From the NCBI GenBank assembly GCA_964370395.1, contig CAYJIZ010000010.1:1-64000 (forward strand): a DNA stretch of 64,000 nucleotides, in the 5' to 3' direction. The first letter of the stretch is position 1, and every line of letters begins with the position of its first letter. The notes under the pieces were generated by a model, which was not told the origin of the DNA, did not search any database, and was given only the letters and a program-made list of their open reading frames with translations. The DNA is from JBGUVL01 sp964370395. GTDB taxonomy: Bacteria > Bacillota_I > Bacilli_A > Erysipelotrichales > Erysipelotrichaceae. Of the stretch, positions 8,489 through 17,021 are shown piece by piece. The position numbers were made by a program, and so were the translations under genes.

Positions 8489-9838
8489 ATGAGAGAAAAC
8501 AAAATGGGAACGATGCCAGTGAATCGTTTATTGATTACGATGTCATTACCGATGATGGTGTCAATGTTGATTCAAGCGCTTTACAACATAGTGGATAGCA
8601 TGTTTGTTGCGCAAATTAGTGAGGAAGCACTAACTGCAGTATCATTAGCATTTCCAATGCAAAACTTAATGATCGCTGTTTCGACAGGAACAGGAGTTGG
8701 AATTAACGCATTGTTAGCACGAAGTTTAGGGGCGAAAAATCGTGCAGAAGCAAGCAGAGCGGCAAACAATGGAATTTTCTTATTAATATTAAGTAGTGTT
8801 GTTTTTATGGTATTTGGATTGTTTGGTTGTCGTATGTTTTTTGAAATGCAAAATGCAGGACCACAAATTAGCGAGTATGGGGTGCAGTATTTAAGTATTT
8901 GTTTGATTTTCTCAATCGGAATCTTCTTACAAATTGCTTTTGAGCGTATTCTACAAGCAACAGGAAGAACCATCTTTACGATGTTGACGCAAGGAACGGG
9001 AGCGATTGTTAATATTATATTAGATCCGATTTTAATTTTTGGATTATTTGGAATGCCAGCATTAGGTGTGGCAGGAGCAGCATGGGCAACGGTAATTGGA
9101 CAAATTGTCGCAATGATTATGGCGCTTTTCTTTAATCATAAAGTAAACCATGACATTGATTTGCAATTCCGTAGTTTTCGACCATCACTTAGTGTCATCA
9201 AACGTATTTATCAAATTGGAATACCAAGTATTATTATGGCAAGTATCTCTTCGATAATGACATTTGGAATGAACCAAATCTTAATGGGATTCACGAAAAC
9301 AAGTGCTGCATTCTTCGGTGTTTACATTAAGTTGCAAAGTTTTATCTTCATGCCGATCTTTGGATTAAACAATGGATTGGTACCGATTATATCGTATAAC
9401 TATGGGGCACAGAAAAAACAACGTATCTTAAAAGCAATTCGCTTAGGAGTGATTTATGCTACGGCGATGATGTTAGCAGGGTTAGCACTATTTCAATTAT
9501 TCCCAGAATGGTTGTTGTCGTTCTTTAATCCATCGAAGGAAATGCTAACACTAGGAGTTCCAGGGCTTCGTATTATTTCATTACACTTTATTTTGGCAGG
9601 AGCAAGCATTGTTTTAAGTACAACATTTCAAGCGCTTAACCACAGTTCAAAGAGTTTGATTGTATCTGTTGCACGTCAACTTGCGGTGTTATTACCAGTC
9701 GCTTATCTAATGGCGCAAAGTGGTGTGATCGATTATGTATGGACGGCTTATCCGATTGCGGAAATCGTTTCACTCGCATTTTGTATTTATTATTTTTATA
9801 AGATTTACCACAAAGAAATCAAATATATTCCAAACTAG
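8489..9838 (+). CDS. MATE family multidrug/cation exporter
   Basis: The 449-residue protein has about twelve hydrophobic segments and the two-fold repeat of the MATE family. The first half opens with PVNRLLITMSLPMMVSMLIQ and LYNIVDSMFVAQIS. The second half has a matching start around residue 235 (IYQIGIPSIIMAS) and GLNNGLVPIISYNYGA. MATE proteins export drugs or metabolites using sodium or proton gradients. A GGGGGG ribosome binding site precedes the ATG. It is monocistronic with its own terminator. The substrate is unknown. It is distinct from the MarR-linked MATE at 15.6 kb. Confidence 0.92.
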   Translation: MRENKMGTMPVNRLLITMSLPMMVSMLIQALYNIVDSMFVAQISEEALTAVSLAFPMQNLMIAVSTGTGVGINALLARSLGAKNRAEASRAANNGIFLLILSSVVFMVFGLFGCRMFFEMQNAGPQISEYGVQYLSICLIFSIGIFLQIAFERILQATGRTIFTMLTQGTGAIVNIILDPILIFGLFGMPALGVAGAAWATVIGQIVAMIMALFFNHKVNHDIDLQFRSFRPSLSVIKRIYQIGIPSIIMASISSIMTFGMNQILMGFTKTSAAFFGVYIKLQSFIFMPIFGLNNGLVPIISYNYGAQKKQRILKAIRLGVIYATAMMLAGLALFQLFPEWLLSFFNPSKEMLTLGVPGLRIISLHFILAGASIVLSTTFQALNHSSKSLIVSVARQLAVLLPVAYLMAQSGVIDYVWTAYPIAEIVSLAFCIYYFYKIYHKEIKYIPN

Positions 9839-9866
9839 AAATGAGATCATCTCATTTCTTTTTTTC
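9837..9866 (+). terminator. Rho-independent terminator after the first MATE gene
   Basis: AGAAATGAG, a 5-base loop, CTCATTTCT and a T run. Confidence 0.85.
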
Positions 9867-9921
9867 TTGTTTTTTTAGGAGTGCTATGGTATCACTTAAG
9901 AAAGGGAATTTGAGGGAATAT

Positions 9922-10881
9922 ATGAAGAAATGGTTGAAAATAGGGATTGCTATCCTCGTTGTTTTGTATGCATTGTATTTAGTTAGTTTCGCAAAGACAT
10001 TCATAGAAATGCTTACTTTTTTCATGCTAGCTTTTGCTTTTTTAAGTGTCTTTCTTTTCTTGTTGTTTTTACCAGAACAACGCGCTCGTTGGAATTCGCG
10101 AGCTTATCGCAAGAAAGAGAAAGAGAAGTGGAAAAAGAAAACGTTGAATCCTTTTTTGAAAAGAGTGATTGTAAAACAAAATTGGATGGACAACGTATAC
10201 AATGAAATCTGTTTGCTTTATTTTAAAAAACGTGAGGACCATACAATTGCGATGTTGGAAAAAGTATTGTTTATTATGAATGAGAAATCGATCGCAGAGT
10301 TAAAGCAACCACTGTTGCGCTATCGCCTTTATTGGCATTTGGATCAAGTTCGAATAGCGTTTCTCAGTGATCGTTTGCGGGTAAAAAAAATAGAGGAAGT
10401 AACCCTTAGTGGTACCCATTTTATGTCAGCGCGAAGCGTACCAAATTATTGGCGTTATATGGGTGTCTACAAAGAAATGTTGAAAGAATTCATGGAAGAT
10501 GACGAAGCGCAATTGGATGCGAAATTAGAAGCGTTGAAAGAAAAGGGAATACAAGCAAAAGTATTTTATAAAGAATATCACAATCCATGGCATCGCTACA
10601 AAGCGCGTTTGGAACATTACCAAAATAGTGAAAAGTTTACAGTAATAAAAGTAATTGGTGCACTACTTGGGGTTATGGCAGACATCATTGTTATCGTATG
10701 TATAATTTGTATCCCGATTATTTTATTGCGAGGAATACTAATGCCTAGTACACCTTTTGCTGAAGAAGAGATATGGTTTGTATGTTTTCTTGTGGTTTGT
10801 ATTGCCATCCCACGAGTTGTTTACTGCCTAAAAAAATACAATAAAGAAACACCGTTAGAAATAAAAAATAATAAAAATTAA
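9922..10881 (+). CDS. Multi-pass membrane protein of unknown function
   Basis: I do not recognise the family. From the ATG at 9922 (GAGGG just upstream) the protein has 319 residues. An open frame back to 9841 would run through the preceding terminator and is unlikely. Two hydrophobic helices lie within residues 1-60. A basic segment follows (RKKEKEKWKKKTLNP), then a charged domain of about 170 residues, probably cytoplasmic and helical. Two more hydrophobic helices lie at the C-terminus (GVMADIIVIVCIICIPIILL and EIWFVCFLVVCIAIP). It sits between an exporter and a prepilin peptidase with no clear link to either. ATG 9886 is a possible alternative start. Confidence 0.65.
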   Translation: MKKWLKIGIAILVVLYALYLVSFAKTFIEMLTFFMLAFAFLSVFLFLLFLPEQRARWNSRAYRKKEKEKWKKKTLNPFLKRVIVKQNWMDNVYNEICLLYFKKREDHTIAMLEKVLFIMNEKSIAELKQPLLRYRLYWHLDQVRIAFLSDRLRVKKIEEVTLSGTHFMSARSVPNYWRYMGVYKEMLKEFMEDDEAQLDAKLEALKEKGIQAKVFYKEYHNPWHRYKARLEHYQNSEKFTVIKVIGALLGVMADIIVIVCIICIPIILLRGILMPSTPFAEEEIWFVCFLVVCIAIPRVVYCLKKYNKETPLEIKNNKN

Positions 10882-10937
10882 AAAAATATCACAATAAATC
10901 AAAATAAAAGCATATATGTTAGTAGGAGGAAAAACTT

Positions 10938-11675
10938 ATGATTGTAACATGTCTGTTTTGTTTTGGTTTTTTTATTGGCAATATATCCAACAAAGTAAGC
11001 GATTATTATGCACAGCGATGCCAAAGAAGAAAGTCTTATTGGAAAGGGTGCGAACATTGCCAACATCCTTATACATTGGTTGACTATATTCCTATCATTG
11101 TGTATGTATTGTATTTTGGAAAGTGCCGTCATTGTCATCATAAAATTTCAATTCGTTATCCTTTGGTCGAATTGGCGTTTGCTTCCTTAGTGCTGCTTTC
11201 ATTTCGTATGGAAAGTGGCTTATTAGCAGTGAGCATCACTTGTTTTTTATGGGTGCTTTTGATGATGGCACTCATTGATGCGTATACCTTACATGTCCCA
11301 ATGTTGAAGCTAGTCTTGTTTGTATTGTGCAGCATTGCACTATCACTAAGTGATGCCAGTATCGAATGGATGGATCGTATTTTCGCGATGTTTTTGTTTA
11401 GTATACCAGTTGGAATCCTTGCTTGTACAAAGAAGCGTTCGATTGGAAGTGCGGACATTTTTTATTTGTTGATTGCTGGATATGGACTTGGATTATGGGG
11501 TATCTTGTTTAGTAGTGTCATAGCGTATTTTCTCGCTTTTTTGTATGGTATGTACTTATTGATGAGAAAAAAGAAAAAGAAAGATCATGCGATTGCGATG
11601 TTTCCTTTTTTCTTTTTGGGTTGCCTAATGTATTTTTTGTTTGCATACCAATATGTTGTGATTAGTATTGTTTAG
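10938..11675 (+). CDS. Type IV prepilin peptidase (A24 family)
   Basis: This is an aspartic membrane peptidase that removes the leader of type IV pilin-like precursors and may methylate the new N-terminus. The 245-residue protein keeps the family layout: an N-terminal membrane start, two CxxC pairs (CEHC and CRHC) in the cytoplasmic zinc loop, IRYPLVEL, then two catalytic aspartates in ALIDAYTLHVP and GSADIFYLL. About seven membrane helices follow. GGAGG precedes the ATG. No pilin, ATPase or secretion gene lies nearby, so its substrates must be encoded elsewhere in the genome. The second Asp motif is GSAD where GxGD is usual. Confidence 0.88.
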   Translation: MIVTCLFCFGFFIGNISNKVSDYYAQRCQRRKSYWKGCEHCQHPYTLVDYIPIIVYVLYFGKCRHCHHKISIRYPLVELAFASLVLLSFRMESGLLAVSITCFLWVLLMMALIDAYTLHVPMLKLVLFVLCSIALSLSDASIEWMDRIFAMFLFSIPVGILACTKKRSIGSADIFYLLIAGYGLGLWGILFSSVIAYFLAFLYGMYLLMRKKKKKDHAIAMFPFFFLGCLMYFLFAYQYVVISIV

Positions 11676-11682
11676 TGAAATC

Positions 11683-11727
11683 GCATCAACCGATAAAAGC
11701 AAAGGTTTCTTTTTTATCGGTTGATGC
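11683..11727. repeat. 16-bp perfect inverted repeat between prepilin peptidase and tmk
   Basis: GCATCAACCGATAAAA at 11683-11698 is the exact reverse complement of 11712-11727, around a 13-base loop. There is no T run after the stem on either strand, so it is not a standard intrinsic terminator, although its position after the stop codon suggests transcript-end processing or protection. Confidence 0.75.
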
Positions 11728-11769
11728 ATCACATAGAAGAAAATTATATGCAGTGCAATGTCGATTACA

Positions 11770-11778
11770 TGATATAAT
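11770..11778 (+). promoter_or_regulatory. Extended -10 promoter of the tmk operon
   Basis: TGATATAAT fits TGnTATAAT, 26 bases before the tmk ATG. Confidence 0.6.
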
Positions 11779-11803
11779 AAAGACAAATTGTGAGGTTAGG
11801 TAG

Positions 11804-12424
11804 ATGAAAGCTAAATTTATTACATTTGAAGGAAACGATGGTTGTGGAAAAACAACGATTTCATCAATGGTATACGAAACATTAAAAGCAGAAGGATACA
11901 ATGTGATTTTTACTAGAGAACCTGGTGGAATTAAAATTGCAGAACAAATCCGTGGCATTATTTTAGATGTCAATAATACAGAAATGGATGGACGTTGTGA
12001 AGCGCTTCTTTATGCAGCAGCAAGACGCCAACATTTAATTGAAAAAGTAATTCCTGCACTTGAAGCAGGAACAATTGTACTATGTGATCGTTTTATTGAT
12101 TCTTCACTTGCTTACCAAGGTGTGGCACGTGGATTAGGAATAGATGAAGTATATGAAATCAATGCTTTTGCGATTGATCACCATATGCCAGATGCGACAA
12201 TCTTTTTAAAGGTAGAACCAGAAGTGGGGATGGCGCGTATTGCTGAAAGAACAGAAAAGGACCGCTTGGATGAAGAAGGGGAAAAGTTTCATCGTTTAGT
12301 AGCGCAAGGATACGAAGAAGTTATCGCACGTTATCCTAACCGTATTCATATTGTTGATGCGCAACAAAGCATTCAAGAAGTATACGAAAACACATTGCGA
12401 TTGGTGAAAGAATTGGTGAAGTAA
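11804..12424 (+). CDS. tmk: Thymidylate kinase
   Basis: Tmk phosphorylates dTMP to dTDP. The 206-residue protein has the P-loop EGNDGCGKTT, the TREPGG motif, DRFIDSSLAYQG (the DR(Y/F/H) motif), and a lid region with ERTEKDRLDEEG. It is the first gene of an operon with holB, ricT and rsmI, the usual Firmicute order without the small yaaQ, yaaR and yabA genes. It ends one base before holB. Confidence 0.97.
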   Translation: MKAKFITFEGNDGCGKTTISSMVYETLKAEGYNVIFTREPGGIKIAEQIRGIILDVNNTEMDGRCEALLYAAARRQHLIEKVIPALEAGTIVLCDRFIDSSLAYQGVARGLGIDEVYEINAFAIDHHMPDATIFLKVEPEVGMARIAERTEKDRLDEEGEKFHRLVAQGYEEVIARYPNRIHIVDAQQSIQEVYENTLRLVKELVK

Positions 12425-12425
12425 G

Positions 12426-13415
12426 ATGATTTTAGAAGAAATCAAAAAGCACCAGAAAGTAGCCTATCGAATTTTAGAAAATGCGCTAGTGAATAACCAA
12501 TTGGCACATGCCTACTTATTTACTGGAGAAAAAGGGACACCAAAATTAGAATGTGCCTATCTGTTAGTACAAAGTCTGCTTTGTGAGCAAAGTGGTTTTG
12601 CTTGTGAAACATGTGAGAAATGCGAACATGTGACAAGTGGAGGGTACGCAGATTTAATTTATGTAGATGGGGTTAGCAAAAGCATTAAGAAAGGCGAAAT
12701 TTTATCTATTCAAGAACGTTTTTCAAAAACAAAATTAGAACGAGATGGGAAGAAAGTATACATTTTGGATGGGGTAGAAAATGCTACAACCGAAGCACTA
12801 AACAGCTTGTTGAAGTTTTTAGAAGAGCCAGAAAGTGATACGATTGCCATTTTAATTAGCGAACACAGCGACCGTATTTTAGAAACAATTGTTTCGCGTT
12901 GCCAAAACATACCTTTTTACAAATCAAATACAGTGGAATTGGAAAAACAACTACTTGCTGATAAAGATGTTGTCGAAGCACATATTTTAGCGAGCATTTG
13001 TGCCAATCATAAACAAGTAGAGGAAATAAGCGAAAGCGAAGAATTTCAGCACGCGTTTTATTTGTTTTCTCGCTTTCTAGAAGAGTACGATAGCCACCCA
13101 GCGTATGCCAAAGTATTCTTACAAAACGAAGGGTTTCATAAATCAAAAAGAGACGATCGTTTGGTATTATCCTTATTTTTATCCATATTAGCTTTGCTTT
13201 GTCGCGATACGTATCGATTGCCAAACGAAGAAATTAAACGTATTTGGGGAAAAAGTGGAGAAATCATGCTAAAATTAGATGTGGACAGTTTATATAAAGT
13301 AACTGTTGAAACGAAGGATAAAATTGTTCGCTCAGTTAACATTGCGTTACTTGTCGATCAATTCCTATATACTTGGGAGGTAAAAGATGGAACAAAAAAA
13401 GAACAAAGAACATAG
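12426..13415 (+). CDS. holB: DNA polymerase III delta-prime subunit
   Basis: Delta-prime is the stator of the clamp loader that places the beta clamp on DNA. The 329-residue protein has the AAA+ features of the subunit: an N-terminal AYLFTGEKGT in place of a working P-loop, a cysteine-rich zinc module (CETCEKC with an upstream Cys), VYILDGVENATTEALNSLLKFLEEP, and a sensor-1/SRC-like region (ETIVSRCQNIPF). The start lies one base after tmk and its end overlaps ricT by 29 bases. Confidence 0.93.
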   Translation: MILEEIKKHQKVAYRILENALVNNQLAHAYLFTGEKGTPKLECAYLLVQSLLCEQSGFACETCEKCEHVTSGGYADLIYVDGVSKSIKKGEILSIQERFSKTKLERDGKKVYILDGVENATTEALNSLLKFLEEPESDTIAILISEHSDRILETIVSRCQNIPFYKSNTVELEKQLLADKDVVEAHILASICANHKQVEEISESEEFQHAFYLFSRFLEEYDSHPAYAKVFLQNEGFHKSKRDDRLVLSLFLSILALLCRDTYRLPNEEIKRIWGKSGEIMLKLDVDSLYKVTVETKDKIVRSVNIALLVDQFLYTWEVKDGTKKEQRT

Positions 13416-14229
13416 AACGTTCAAATTCATCGTATTTGTTCACTTTAAAGATACCAGAGCGTATTCTTTTGGAAGTGATGAGGATATTTATGAAGTTAAT
13501 GAAAAAGTTATCGTGGAAACAATCCGTGGAAACGAATTAGGAATCGTGGCAAAGCCGAGTATTCCCTTTGAACAACACAGCCAACAATTTGAGTTGAAAC
13601 CAGTTGTTCGTAAAGCGAGTGAAAAAGACATTCACCGTTATGAATCCAATGTTGAAAAAGCAAAAGAATCATTGGCAGTGTGCCAACAAGAAATCAAAAA
13701 GCTGGAATTGGATATGAATTTAATCGAAGCAGAATACACTTTGGATTCTAGTAAGTTAATCTTTACGTATGCTGCTGAGGAAAGAGTAGATTTTCGTGAA
13801 TTACTTAAAATATTAGCGACGAAATTTCATTGTCGTATTGAATTGCGTCAAATCGGTCCTAGAAACAAAGCCAAAATGGTGGGTGGATTAGGGCAATGTG
13901 GACGCGAATTATGTTGTGCTAAGTTTATGAATGACTTTGATATGATTTCTATCAACATGGCAAAAAACCAGTTGTTGGCATTGAACATTCAAAAATTATC
14001 AGGACAATGTGGAAAATTAAAATGTTGTTTAAAATTTGAAGATGAACAATATAAGGAAATGCGTCAAGGATTACCAAAATTAAACTCTAAGATTACCTTT
14101 GAAGGTAGACAATATCGTGTTACGAGTATGAATGTAATTACCAAAGAAGCCAAAATCGAAAATAAGGAAGATGTTCGTTTCTTGTCATTTCAAGAATTAT
14201 GGCCAGACATCGACTTCAGTGATCGTTAA
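13387..14229 (+). CDS. ricT: RicT/YaaT-like PSP1 domain protein
   Basis: This is a PSP1-domain protein homologous to Bacillus subtilis RicT (YaaT). Together with RicA and RicF, RicT supports RNase Y-dependent mRNA maturation and developmental switching. The 280 residues include the PSP1 core (QIGPRNKAKMVGGLGQCG) and the cysteine clusters CGRELCCAKF and CGKLKCCLKF. In B. subtilis these cysteines bind Fe-S clusters in the Ric complex. GGGAGG within the end of holB gives the ribosome binding site. The gene overlaps both neighbours. ricA and ricF are not in this window. Confidence 0.9.
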   Translation: MEQKKNKEHRTFKFIVFVHFKDTRAYSFGSDEDIYEVNEKVIVETIRGNELGIVAKPSIPFEQHSQQFELKPVVRKASEKDIHRYESNVEKAKESLAVCQQEIKKLELDMNLIEAEYTLDSSKLIFTYAAEERVDFRELLKILATKFHCRIELRQIGPRNKAKMVGGLGQCGRELCCAKFMNDFDMISINMAKNQLLALNIQKLSGQCGKLKCCLKFEDEQYKEMRQGLPKLNSKITFEGRQYRVTSMNVITKEAKIENKEDVRFLSFQELWPDIDFSDR

Positions 14230-15077
14230 TGAAACGCCAAAAGAGTTTTGAAAACGATGTTGCTACATTGTACTTAGTGGCAACGCCAATTGGGAATTTA
14301 AGCGAATTAAGTCCAAGGGCGATGGAAGTGCTACAAAGTGTAGATGTGATTGCAGCAGAAGACACACGAAACACGATGAAATTATTATCGCATTTTGGAA
14401 TTAAGACAAGATGCATTGCCCACCATTTGCACAATGAGAAAGAAAGTGCGAAAGGGTTATTGAAAATGTTAGAAGAAGGAAGTAACATCGCTTTGGTAAG
14501 CGATGCAGGATATCCTTTGTTGAGTGATCCAGGACAATGTGTTGTGGAACAAGTCATCGCACAAGGATACAATGTTGTACCAATCTCTGGTGCGAATGCA
14601 GCGTTAAATGCATTAGTAGCAAGTGGAATGGTAGCACAACCGTACTTATTTTATGGATTTTTAGGGAATAGTGAAAAAGAAAGAACACAATCCTTGTATG
14701 AATTAAAAGATTTGCCTTATACTTTTATTGTTTATGAAGCACCACATCGTATTGAGAAAATGCTGAAAAGTGCACTTGAAGTATTGGGAAATCGTAACGT
14801 ATGCTTGGCAAGAGAACTCACAAAAAAACACGAAGAATTCATCCGTGGAAATATTATCGAAGTGCTTGAAATCGTTTCTACTTTAAAAGGAGAAATGGTT
14901 GTTGTGATCGAAGGTGCAAAAAAAGAAAAAGACATCGTATCGACAATGCAACTGAGCGCAAAAATTGATGAGTATATCGCTGAGGGAATGACAAGCAAGG
15001 AAGCGATAAAAAAAGTAGCCAAAGAATTTGGTGTGAGTAAAAATGATTTATACAAAGAATTTCATGGGTTATGCTAA
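14229..15077 (+). CDS. rsmI: 16S rRNA (cytidine-1402-2'-O)-methyltransferase RsmI
   Basis: RsmI methylates the ribose of C1402 in the decoding centre of 16S rRNA. The 282-residue protein has the tetrapyrrole-methylase fold with LYLVATPIGNLSELSPRA, AAEDTRNT, SDAGYPLLSDPG and FYGFLG, the standard RsmI motifs. The C-terminal helical part (TSKEAIKKVAKEFGVSKNDLY) is also typical. The start codon overlaps the ricT stop as TAATG. It is the last gene of the operon and is followed by a strong terminator. Confidence 0.96.
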   Translation: MKRQKSFENDVATLYLVATPIGNLSELSPRAMEVLQSVDVIAAEDTRNTMKLLSHFGIKTRCIAHHLHNEKESAKGLLKMLEEGSNIALVSDAGYPLLSDPGQCVVEQVIAQGYNVVPISGANAALNALVASGMVAQPYLFYGFLGNSEKERTQSLYELKDLPYTFIVYEAPHRIEKMLKSALEVLGNRNVCLARELTKKHEEFIRGNIIEVLEIVSTLKGEMVVVIEGAKKEKDIVSTMQLSAKIDEYIAEGMTSKEAIKKVAKEFGVSKNDLYKEFHGLC

Positions 15078-15098
15078 CTGAGCATAACCCTTTTTTTA
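15066..15098 (+). terminator. Rho-independent terminator of the tmk operon
   Basis: GGGTTATGCT, a 5-base loop, AGCATAACCC and seven T residues. Confidence 0.92.
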
Positions 15099-15132
15099 TT
15101 TAAAAAGAGAGAGAAAACGAAACAACCTTTTA

Positions 15133-15166
15133 TATAGTTGACATATCAACTATATTGATTTATAAT
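15133..15166 (+). promoter_or_regulatory. marR-MATE promoter with overlapping palindromic operator
   Basis: The promoter is TTGACA (15138-15143), a 17-base spacer and TATAAT (15161-15166), a full consensus match. A palindrome TATAGTTGA-CATA-TCAACTATA (15133-15154) covers the -35 hexamer. A MarR-type dimer bound here would block RNA polymerase, so this is the likely autoregulatory operator of the next gene. Confidence 0.85.
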
Positions 15167-15187
15167 AACACAGCTAAGAGGTGAGTT

Positions 15188-15622
15188 ATGGATCGAAAAA
15201 TAGGAAAAAGAATTATGATACTTAGTCATTATCATCAAGCGTACATCAACCAACGTTTGCTTGGTAGTCAGTTTACGTATGCGCAATTTAATGTTTTGCG
15301 TGTTCTTAAAGACCATGATGGAATCAGCCAAGAGGCACTTGTACAACTGTTGATGATTGACAAAGCGAGAGTGTCGAGAGTGGTTGCACAATTAGTAGAA
15401 AAACAATTACTGATTAAGGAAACTTCTTTAACAGACAAGCGTGGGGTTTGTTTGTTTATGAGTGAAAAGGGGAAAAAGATGCTACCTGAAGTGGAAGGTA
15501 TCTTAAAGAAAAGTAGCGATCGTATGTTAGAAGGATTAAGTGAAGAAGAAGTGCAACAAGCTTTGTCACTTCTGGATCATATGTGTCGTAATGTAAAGAA
15601 AGGGGAGTGGATGGATGAATGA
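15188..15622 (+). CDS. MarR-family transcriptional regulator
   Basis: The 144-residue protein has a winged helix-turn-helix (ISQEALVQLLMIDKARVSRVVAQL) and the wing ETSLTDKRGVCLFMSEKGKK, flanked by the dimerisation helices of the MarR family. It probably represses its own transcript from the palindrome over the upstream promoter and responds to a ligand by release. It overlaps the downstream MATE exporter gene by eight bases, as in the mepR-mepA pair of Staphylococcus. AGAGGTG precedes the ATG. The inducing ligand is unknown. Confidence 0.93.
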   Translation: MDRKIGKRIMILSHYHQAYINQRLLGSQFTYAQFNVLRVLKDHDGISQEALVQLLMIDKARVSRVVAQLVEKQLLIKETSLTDKRGVCLFMSEKGKKMLPEVEGILKKSSDRMLEGLSEEEVQQALSLLDHMCRNVKKGEWMDE

Positions 15623-16952
15623 AGCAATGATGAAAGAAGGTAAAATATTACCTTTATTAATAAAATTTTCGGTCCCTGCGATTGTAGGGATGGTTGTGAA
15701 TGCGATATACAATATTGTCGATCGTATGTTTATTGGAAATACACCAGGGTTAGGTTCGTTAGGTTTAGCAGGAATTACGATTTCCTTCCCTATCACCTTA
15801 GTTATGCTAGCAGTAGCGTTAATGGTTGCGGTGGGAGCAGCCACACGTTTTTCCATTGCGCTTGGAAAAGGCGACAAAGAAGAGGCGCGTTTCTACCAAG
15901 GGAATGCATTGTTGTTTACTGTTATTATCGGTATCTTATTTACTATCTTTGGTTTGTTGTTTATGAAACCATTGTTGACAATACTAGGAGCCAGCAAGCA
16001 AGTGTTGCCTTTAGCCGAAGACTATTTAAGTATTATTTTATATGGGGCAGTGTTTCAATGTGTCGCAACTTGTGGAAATAATTTTTCAAGAGCACAAGGG
16101 AATCCAAACAATGCGATGATCAGTATGTTGATTGGAGCGGGATTCAATATCTTATTTGATTACATATTAATCGTTCAATTAGGAATGGGTATGAAGGGAG
16201 CAGCACTTGCAACCATCGGTGGACAATTTTTGTCAATGGTTTGGCAACTTGTCTATTTGTTAGGAAAGCGTACTTTAGTACCGATTCATTTGCATCACGT
16301 AGTTTTAAAATCGAAATATATTTTCGCTATTTTAAAAACAGGATTACCCGTCTTTTTAATGCAAATGGCAAACAGTGTCTTAAATGTTGTTATCAATAGT
16401 AGTTTAATAGTATATGGTGGAGATGTGGCGGTATCAACAGTTGGAATCATTACGAGTTTTCAAACGTTAATGTTGATGCCAATCACAGGAATTTGCCAAG
16501 GACAACAACCTCTAATTAGTTTTAACCATGGAGCGAACCAAAGAGGGCGTGTGAAAGAAACGTTAAAGTATGCAGTCATTGGTGCTTCCATCATAACGAT
16601 AATCGGATTTGCTGTTGTACAATTGTTTCCTAATTTTATCATCTCGATGTTTAATCAAGAAAAAGATGTGTTAGCATTAGGGAACGATGCGATTCGCATT
16701 TGGTTTATTTGTTTGCCTTTAGTAGGGGCACAAAGTGTTTGTGCCAATTACTTTCAAGCGATTGGGCGAATCAAACAAGCGAGTATTTTAAACTTAATGC
16801 GACAATGTATTTTGTTGATTCCATTCATTTTAATCTTGTCGTATATGTTTGGTTTGTATGGAATTTTCTTTGCCGTACCATTAGCGGATGCACTGGCTTT
16901 CATTATTACGACATATGTAGTGAGGGATGATTTGAAAACGTCTACGTTGTAA
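15615..16952 (+). CDS. MATE family efflux transporter, MepA-like
   Basis: The 445-residue protein has about twelve membrane helices with MATE signatures in both halves: PAIVGMVVNAIYNIVDRMFIG near the start and GICQGQQPLISFNHGANQ in the second half. It is translationally coupled to the MarR gene (8-base overlap), so its synthesis is probably induced when the regulator leaves its operator. MepA-like proteins export cationic drugs and dyes, but substrate range cannot be read from sequence. Confidence 0.92.
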   Translation: MNEAMMKEGKILPLLIKFSVPAIVGMVVNAIYNIVDRMFIGNTPGLGSLGLAGITISFPITLVMLAVALMVAVGAATRFSIALGKGDKEEARFYQGNALLFTVIIGILFTIFGLLFMKPLLTILGASKQVLPLAEDYLSIILYGAVFQCVATCGNNFSRAQGNPNNAMISMLIGAGFNILFDYILIVQLGMGMKGAALATIGGQFLSMVWQLVYLLGKRTLVPIHLHHVVLKSKYIFAILKTGLPVFLMQMANSVLNVVINSSLIVYGGDVAVSTVGIITSFQTLMLMPITGICQGQQPLISFNHGANQRGRVKETLKYAVIGASIITIIGFAVVQLFPNFIISMFNQEKDVLALGNDAIRIWFICLPLVGAQSVCANYFQAIGRIKQASILNLMRQCILLIPFILILSYMFGLYGIFFAVPLADALAFIITTYVVRDDLKTSTL

Positions 16953-16967
16953 GGCGTTTTTTTTATT
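16935..16967 (+). terminator. Probable terminator after the MarR-MATE operon
   Basis: AAAACGTC and GGCGTTTT pair with one G-U, around a 10-base loop, followed by T residues. The left arm lies inside the end of the coding sequence. Confidence 0.55.
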
Positions 16968-17021
16968 TGAGATTATTGGAAATAGCACGTATACTAAAGG
17001 TGTAAGACAAAGGGGGATACT

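Noticed and set aside
11683..11727. Intrinsic terminator after the prepilin peptidase gene
   Set aside because: The stem is strong but no T run follows on either strand, so I listed it as an inverted repeat.
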